Source of the DNA: Acanthaster planci
Lineage: Eukaryota; Echinodermata; Asteroidea; Valvatida; Acanthasteridae
NCBI RefSeq assembly: GCF_001949145.1
Contig: NW_019091364.1
Coordinates: 985,434-1,049,433 of the forward strand
Direction of reading: 5' to 3'
Length of the DNA stretch: 64,000 bases
A program made the position numbers and the translations under genes. How positions within the stretch are numbered: position 1 is the first letter of the stretch; every line of letters begins with the position of its first letter. Positions 61,901 through 64,000 of this stretch are shown one piece after another. The notes under the pieces are model-generated. The model had not been told where the DNA came from. It made no database searches and worked only from the letters and a program-made list of their open reading frames with translations.

Positions 61901-62115
61901 CCCTCTCTTGGTCCTGCTCAAAGGTTATACCACAGAGTGGACTTAATGACCAAGTGTCCAGTAGCAATAAGAGGACGTTGTAGTTTACTAGTGTGTGCAA
62001 GTTTGTGTCTCAAACTTTAATGTTTTATTTCTATTTTCATTTTTGCTATCAGGGAGAGAACCCAATTTACAAGCCGTCAACATCAGTATTCAAAAATCCA
62101 ACATACGGCAAATAA
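40843..62115 (+). CDS. Integrin beta subunit, complete gene (22 coding exons, 807 aa)
   Basis: This is a type I membrane receptor subunit that pairs with an integrin alpha chain and links extracellular matrix or counter-receptors to actin through talin and kindlin. Joining 22 exons at GT-AG sites gives 2424 nt in one open frame. Signal peptide is about residues 1-20. The PSI domain (about 27-60) has CDEC and CGWC. The beta-I domain has MIDAS D144-x-S146-x-S148, ADMIDAS D151/D152 and SyMBS N238, D240, P242, E243. The specificity loop is C201-C207. I-EGF modules span about 475-644 and the beta-tail about 645-731. The transmembrane helix is 739-761. The tail has HDRREF (768-773), NPIY (790-793) and NPTY (802-805). 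Length matches the family (about 770-810). It is beta-1-like, but orthology to a named echinoderm beta cannot be set from sequence reading. Confidence 0.96.
40922..48152 (+). other. Integrin intron 1 (7.2 kb)
   Basis: It separates the signal peptide exon from the PSI exon. Contains ACATGT runs (42843, 43375), the decayed repeat end at 46207, a CT microsatellite (47283-47308) and a CpG-richer patch at 45310-45560 of unknown nature. First introns of this size often hold enhancers, but none can be pointed to. Confidence 0.7.
46207..46300 (+). repeat. Repeat end, copy 2, in integrin intron 1
   Basis: It matches copy 1 (37940-38041) over cctgaggacgaccagagca, then tacgtcaagtt, accggttcttctaagaaccac and agagattgat. 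It has lost the gtcgaaacg core (ggctgatacg here), so it is decayed. Confidence 0.5.
48153..48241 (+). CDS. Integrin beta exon 2: PSI domain
   Basis: It encodes residues 27-56. The acceptor has a very strong pyrimidine tract (48130-48150) ending in ctag, and the donor is gtaaga. Contains the PSI signature: Cys34, the Cys-Asp-Glu-Cys pair 40-43 and Cys-Gly-Trp-Cys 50-53, standard for the N-terminal plexin-semaphorin-integrin fold. Confidence 0.95.
49353..49460 (+). CDS. Integrin beta exon 3: PSI end
   Basis: It encodes residues 57-92, 36 whole codons, phase 0 to 0. The acceptor is a run of t followed by ctctttgtag; the donor is gtgaga. It carries two cysteines (C66, C77) expected to complete PSI disulfides, and a charged Arg-Arg-Arg-Gly-Cys segment. 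Confidence 0.95.
50019..50070. repeat. Perfect 52-bp palindrome in integrin intron 3
   Basis: Two 26-base arms meet at 50044/50045 in taggccta with no spacer and no mismatch; outward of 50019 and 50070 the symmetry stops. It would form a cruciform or a strong RNA hairpin. Confidence 0.95.
50254..50335 (+). CDS. Integrin beta exon 4: hybrid domain strand
   Basis: It encodes residues 93-119 and ends in phase 1. Acceptor ctgcccacag, donor CAG|gtgaag. The segment ending [10 protein letters not shown] matches the family's Pro-Gln-x-(hydrophobic)-x-Leu-Arg-Pro-Gly strand before the beta-I insertion. Confidence 0.94.
51885..52016 (+). CDS. Integrin beta exon 5: hybrid domain to MIDAS
   Basis: It encodes residues 120-163, phase 1 to 1. 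The beta-I domain opens with [11 protein letters not shown]. MIDAS residues D144, S146 and S148 are intact, and the ADMIDAS pair D151-D152 follows. The usual Tyr between the two MIDAS serines (Asp-Leu-Ser-Tyr-Ser in human beta-1 and beta-2) is Gln147 here. Confidence 0.96.
53016..53112 (+). CDS. Integrin beta exon 6: beta-I domain
   Basis: It encodes residues 164-195 plus two bases of codon 196. Acceptor cttctttcag, donor gtaagg. The [11 protein letters not shown] block corresponds to the conserved Phe-Arg-Ile-Gly-Phe-Gly-Ser-Phe-Val-(Glu/Asp)-Lys block of metazoan beta chains. One N-glycosylation sequon (Asn-Ile-Thr) is present. Confidence 0.96.
53299..53392 (+). CDS. Integrin beta exon 7: specificity-determining loop
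   Basis: It encodes residues 196-227, phase 2 to 0. Contains Asn-Pro-Cys (199-201), then a five-residue loop closed by C207. This is the disulfide loop that sets ligand preference; the loop length equals that of human beta-1. It is followed by the conserved Phe-Arg-Asn-Val-Leu-Pro-Leu-Thr strand. Confidence 0.95.
53512..53598 (+). CDS. Integrin beta exon 8: SyMBS motif
   Basis: It encodes residues 228-256, 29 codons in phase 0. Asn-Leu-Asp-His-Pro-Glu-Gly-Gly (238-245) supplies the synergistic metal site (N238, D240, P242 carbonyl, E243); E243 also bridges to MIDAS. Acceptor cactttttag, donor gtatgg. Confidence 0.95.
53664..53900. mobile_element. MITE-like element, copy 2, in integrin intron 8
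   Basis: Same internal sequence and orientation as the copy at 25695, including the blocks taatagtgccacaaaa, ataagatgcaagaaagcc and cacaatcggggattggtttt. The terminal inverted repeats are slightly decayed (right end gggtattcaag). Confidence 0.82.
54021..54104 (+). CDS. Integrin beta exon 9: beta-I domain
   Basis: It encodes residues 257-284, phase 0. Ile-Gly-Trp-Arg (259-262) and the Ser-Thr-Asp-Ala-x-Phe-His-x-Ala-Gly-Asp-Gly-Lys block are near-invariant in integrin beta chains. Acceptor cctgtttgcag, donor gttagt. Confidence 0.95.
54632..54712 (+). CDS. Integrin beta exon 10: beta-I domain
   Basis: It encodes residues 285-311, phase 0. Leu-Ala-Gly-Ile-Val-x-x-Asn-Asp-Gly-x-Cys-His matches the family's Leu-Gly-Gly-Ile-Val-x-Pro-Asn-Asp-Gly-x-Cys-His block. 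Acceptor tttgtttaacag, donor gtgcgt. Confidence 0.95.
55171..55284 (+). CDS. Integrin beta exon 11: beta-I domain
   Basis: It encodes residues 312-349, phase 0. Opens with Asp-Tyr-Pro-Ser-Ile, then Leu-x-x-Lys-Met-x-Glu-Asn and Ile-x-Pro-Ile-Phe-Ala, the final helix and strand of the domain. The linker after it (Arg-Pro-Gly-Glu-Ala-Asp) diverges from vertebrate chains. Confidence 0.94.
55971..56060 (+). CDS. Integrin beta exon 12: beta-I end, hybrid re-entry
   Basis: It encodes residues 350-379, phase 0. The Leu-x-Ala-Asp-Ser-Ser-Asn-Val-Val-x-Leu segment corresponds to the conserved Leu-x-x-(Asp/Asn)-Ser-Ser-Asn-(Val/Ile) helix alpha-7, whose piston motion transmits activation to the hybrid domain. 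Acceptor cttctcaccag, donor gtgagt. Confidence 0.95.
56284..56483 (+). CDS. Integrin beta exon 13: hybrid domain
   Basis: It encodes residues 380-445 plus two bases of codon 446. It forms the second half of the hybrid domain. Contains sequons Asn-Ile-Thr, Asn-Val-Ser and Asn-Lys-Thr, and the Cys-Leu-Glu-Gly...Glu-Cys-Ser loop matching the family's Cys-x-x-Gly...Lys-Cys-x pair. Acceptor ttctgtcag, donor gtgagt. Confidence 0.94.
56883..56967 (+). CDS. Integrin beta exon 14: hybrid to I-EGF1
   Basis: It encodes residues 446-474, phase 2 to 0. Ends in Val-Cys-Asp-Cys-Ala-Cys, corresponding to the Ile-Cys-Glu-Cys-Glu-Cys junction that starts the cysteine-rich stalk. Acceptor ttttcattttcag, donor gtaagc. 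Confidence 0.94.
57105..57340 (-). mobile_element. tRNA-headed SINE in integrin intron 14
   Basis: Read on the minus strand it opens with a tRNA-like A-box region (ggttggtgtagtggttc), continues through a body with gggttttcctcccacc, and ends in a segment with aatcccgggtgtcatt. The layout is that of a tRNA-derived SINE. Its head lies about 30 bases from the exon 15 acceptor. Confidence 0.6.
57368..57501 (+). CDS. Integrin beta exon 15: I-EGF1
   Basis: It encodes residues 475-518 plus two bases of codon 519. Cys-Asn-Gly-Asn-Gly-Thr, then Cys-Gly-Gly-Cys-Glu-Cys and a Gly-Arg-Ser-Gly-x-x-Cys-x-Cys end match the first integrin EGF module. The acceptor gtttcag lies directly after a SINE-like repeat in the intron. 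Confidence 0.94.
57818..57890 (+). CDS. Integrin beta exon 16: I-EGF2, first part
   Basis: It encodes residues 519-543. Has the module signature Cys-x5-Cys-x-Cys-x-x-Cys-x-Cys and the sequon Asn-Ser-Thr. The acceptor gatgcag has only a moderate pyrimidine tract, but phase 2 to 0 fits both neighbours. Confidence 0.92.
58196..58262 (-). repeat. tRNA-like repeat in integrin intron 16
   Basis: On the minus strand: gtggttcagatg, a ctgc...gcag stem with loop, then a B-box-like ggggttcaactccc followed by an end that pairs poorly with the start. A poly-T run follows (58179-58186 complemented). It reads as a SINE head or tRNA pseudogene, not a functional tRNA. Confidence 0.45.
58361..58570 (+). CDS. 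Integrin beta exon 17: I-EGF2 end and I-EGF3
   Basis: It encodes residues 544-613, 70 codons in phase 0. Cys-Gln-Cys-Asp-Asn-Phe-Ser-Cys and Leu-Val-Cys-Gly-Gly match the family. I-EGF3 is atypical: between Cys-Lys-Cys (577-579) and Cys-Glu-Cys (588-590) there are eight residues, including the sequon Asn-Lys-Thr, where other modules have two. Confidence 0.94.
58881..58973 (+). CDS. Integrin beta exon 18: I-EGF4
   Basis: It encodes residues 614-644, phase 0. Standard Cys-x5-Cys-x-Cys-x-x-Cys-x-Cys module, ending Cys-Asp-Thr-Cys-Lys, as at the end of the stalk in beta-1. Acceptor ttcttttag, donor gtgagt. Confidence 0.94.
59243..59399 (+). CDS. Integrin beta exon 19: beta-tail domain
   Basis: It encodes residues 645-696 plus one base. 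Cys-x-x-Glu-Cys...[10 protein letters not shown] corresponds to the conserved Cys-Val-Gln-Cys-(Arg/Gln)-Ala-(Phe/Tyr)-Asn-x-Gly block. The donor is TCAA|gtaggt; this choice, not the gt five bases later, keeps the next exon in frame. Confidence 0.92.
60044..60148 (+). CDS. Integrin beta exon 20: beta-tail domain
   Basis: It encodes residues 697-731 plus one base. Cys-Thr-Phe-Tyr-Asp-Glu-Asn-Asn-Cys-x-Phe-x-Phe-x-Tyr corresponds to the membrane-proximal Asp-Asp-Cys-Trp-Phe-x-Phe-x-Tyr block. Acceptor gatcctttag, donor gtatgt. Confidence 0.93.
60943..61109 (+). CDS. Integrin beta exon 21: transmembrane helix and proximal tail
   Basis: It encodes residues 732-787. Cys-Pro (733-734) precedes a 23-residue hydrophobic helix (739-761), then Trp-Arg-Leu-Leu and the His-Asp-Arg-Arg-Glu-Phe clasp (768-773). 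Its Asp769 is the residue expected to bridge to the alpha-chain GFFKR arginine. Asn-Ala-Arg-Trp precedes the donor gtgagt. Confidence 0.97.
61742..61920 (+). repeat. Dispersed ~190-bp repeat, copy E, in the last integrin intron
   Basis: Full-length copy about 130 bases before the last integrin exon. Has the agaagcacccccctcattgg start, gagtgttcatttggttc block and caccctctcttggtcctgct end. Confidence 0.83.
62053..62115 (+). CDS. Integrin beta exon 22: NPxY tail and stop
   Basis: It encodes residues 788-807 and TAA (62113-62115). Asn-Pro-Ile-Tyr (790-793) is the talin PTB site. The Ser/Thr cluster 796-798 and Asn-Pro-Thr-Tyr (802-805) form the kindlin site. Acceptor ttttgctatcag. No clear AATAAA was found by eye downstream, so the 3' UTR end is unknown. 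Confidence 0.97.
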   Translation, partial: GENPIYKPSTSVFKNPTYGK

Positions 62116-64000
62116 CTACAGAAGATGGTCTCTACTTTGAATCTCTACGCTGTGACTTCTATGCCAAAAATTAAACAAGCTTCTTCCTGAAATATCAAGC
62201 GAGAAGTTGACTTTCTTCGACCGTCCCCCTGAACAAATTCCTATCTTGGAGAAAAGCTTAAGAGGCTTCACCACACATATTTGAGCATCTGCGTGTATAA
62301 GATGTGTGAATTTGATAGTGTGTCTCTGTGTTAGGATTTCAGGAATTCTGTCACAAATCCGGTCTCACGTTAGGTCATGGGTGCAAACAACATACATGTT
62401 TGTCTTTTGCTGCTCTACTTTATTTCATTGCTTGTCACCTGACTTGAGACTGTAGAACGACTTTCTTGCAGCTCTCTGTTTATATCAGCAGATGGAATTG
62501 TACGCACTGTGTGAGTATTTGATCAACTGTCTTGTATCCTGTGGGTTTGTACAGAATATGTCTGTGATGCTGTTGGGTGTTGGCAATCATAATTATTACT
62601 GTTGGGTGTTGGCAGTCATAATTATTACTGTTGGGTGTATAAATGGGAAAAAGGCTATCAAATTATACCTGTTCTCATCAATCAAAATTGAGCTTGGAAG
62701 AATAACTAGCACCTAGCAGTGTCTTTTCTGAAATTCCAGTAATATTCCCCAATTCATGAGATCTGATAAGGTTTAATACCAAGTAGATTGAAGTCTGGTT
62801 GTTATTTCAAATTACAATGTCTCAAACTTCATATCTGAGCACCCAAACTATGATGCTATAAAACTCCACACTTTACATCTTCCTCTTCATTGACTGATTC
62901 AATTTGCATTTTATTGGTTTTACGGATAATTTGTTTCAGAGGAGAAAAGAACCATTGCTGTCAGTGAATTGACCATATTCGTAGCGTCCCCAATTTCATT
63001 TTCCCAATGAAGTGTATTTATTTGAAAACGTTAAATTCAAAGAACCAGACTATATTCTACAATTTAATTCTGACCCCCAAAATCACCTGGTACCATCCCA
63101 TTACGGGTGTCAAATTTATGCTGTATGTTCAGGAATACGACTGATTATTGAGGACGCCGCGAATATGGTCTATTAGACTCTAATTTAAGTCAACATTTTG
63201 GCATAATTTTTTAAATTTCTACTGTGCAATCAGTAAGTCAACAGTCCCTTCAAGTCAAAACAAAACAACAAAAAAAGTACATAGATCTACCACAGCTGTA
63301 ACTTCTTTTGCTAGGAAAGTCAAGACCAAGTTGTGGGAATAGAAATTTGCCCCCAGGTTTTGGGTCCCCACAATGCCTAGGTTTTAACGTGTGTGTAGTG
63401 CCAACATCAGTGGAGCAAGTGTTGACCCCATGTGGTTCATAGAGACAATCCAAAATGAATGAAACCCAAGGAACATGTTGAGATTTTTTCTTATTATTGT
63501 ACCTCTTCAGTACACTTAAAAATATTTTCAATCGTACAACTCTGTAACTTCGTTTAAACGTTTTCTATAATGTGAAAATTTTGGTGGTTGTTGGGGCTCA
63601 CTTTCTTGCATTTTAAAACAGGGTTTTCTAAAAGGTTTCTAGAGAAAAGGTTCCCGGAATTATTTTTCTCATTTTGAATTGTCAGTTATTACAGATGATT
63701 TCAACCATTAGGGTTTAATATACCCTTGAGACACTTGAATCAATTATTTTTTTAGTTCTCTTAGATCTTGTTTTATTTTTTTCTGGTGCTTTTAAGACAG
63801 CTTTTTGAACTAAACTCTGTAAATAACTGCCTTGTATATTTTGTTTGTTTATGCTTAAGTGTGTGAGGAAGCGCAAGTTAGTGTCATCAAAGTCGCTTTT
63901 TAAAGATGTTTAAAATGTTTAAGGTTGATACAAGTGCAGCTAGCCTACTAAAAAAATCACAAGAGCCATTTCAGTTTAGTATGATGGCCCTATAAAACAG
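62116..64000 (+). other. Integrin 3' UTR and flank
   Basis: AT-rich sequence after the stop. An ATTAAA lies at about 62170, very close to the stop, and no canonical AATAAA was found by eye, so the cleavage site is undetermined. Includes the 29-bp tandem repeat. No further gene seen. Confidence 0.5.
62570..62638. repeat. 29-bp tandem repeat, ~2.4 copies, integrin 3' flank
   Basis: The unit ctgttgggtgttggcaatca + taattatta occurs at 62570 and 62599 with one difference (aatc/agtc), then a partial third copy starts at 62628. Lies about 450 bases after the integrin stop, possibly in the 3' UTR. Confidence 0.9.

Larger units (their letters stand above)
59400..62052 (+). other. Integrin introns 19-21
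   Basis: Three introns of about 0.65, 0.8 and 0.94 kb. The last contains dispersed repeat copy E and small overlapping ORFs on both strands (61124-61465) that show no family and no splice context. Reading into the last intron from exon 21 meets a stop after 16 codons. Confidence 0.65.

Overview
The window is animal nuclear DNA: intron-rich, AT-leaning, with GT-AG introns, several dispersed short repeats and one 16-base assembly gap (28473-28488). The one gene I recognise with confidence is an integrin beta subunit of invertebrate type. It closely follows the vertebrate beta-1 layout while differing at many positions. An invertebrate deuterostome, most likely an echinoderm, fits best. That is inferred from the integrin, the intron density and the abundance of ACATGTACATGT-type palindromic runs. 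The species cannot be fixed from sequence alone.

Layout. The right third (40843-62115, + strand) is a complete integrin beta gene with 22 coding exons. Its splice phases agree at every junction and it encodes 807 residues: signal peptide, PSI domain, hybrid/beta-I domain with MIDAS, ADMIDAS and SyMBS residues, four cysteine-rich I-EGF modules, beta-tail domain, one transmembrane helix and a short tail with HDRREF, NPIY and NPTY. Intron 1 is about 7.2 kb. Intron 8 carries a MITE-like element, intron 14 a SINE, intron 16 a tRNA-like repeat, and the last intron a copy of a dispersed ~190-bp repeat.

The left part holds a second, unrecognised gene on the minus strand, spread over more than 32 kb. 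Four well-supported coding exons (33051-32776, 18062-17952, 11987-11730, 7321-7016) and two weaker ones (3138-2992, 849-778) all begin and end in phase 0. The protein is low-complexity: Ser/Pro/Gln-rich N-terminus, a Gln/Ala/Pro-rich segment, then a Tyr/His/Arg-rich segment. A possible 5' non-coding exon ends at 37425, which would put the two genes head to head across about 3 kb. The 3' end of this gene lies near or beyond position 1.

Between exons are a ~1.4-kb compound GCT/GTT/GGT trinucleotide repeat (27440-28830) that creates long spurious ORFs on both strands, five copies of a ~190-bp dispersed repeat, two copies of a ~240-bp element with terminal inverted repeats, a 146-bp hairpin element, a ~400-bp element with terminal inverted repeats, and a perfect 52-bp palindrome. 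I found no prokaryotic-type system, CRISPR array or viral gene.
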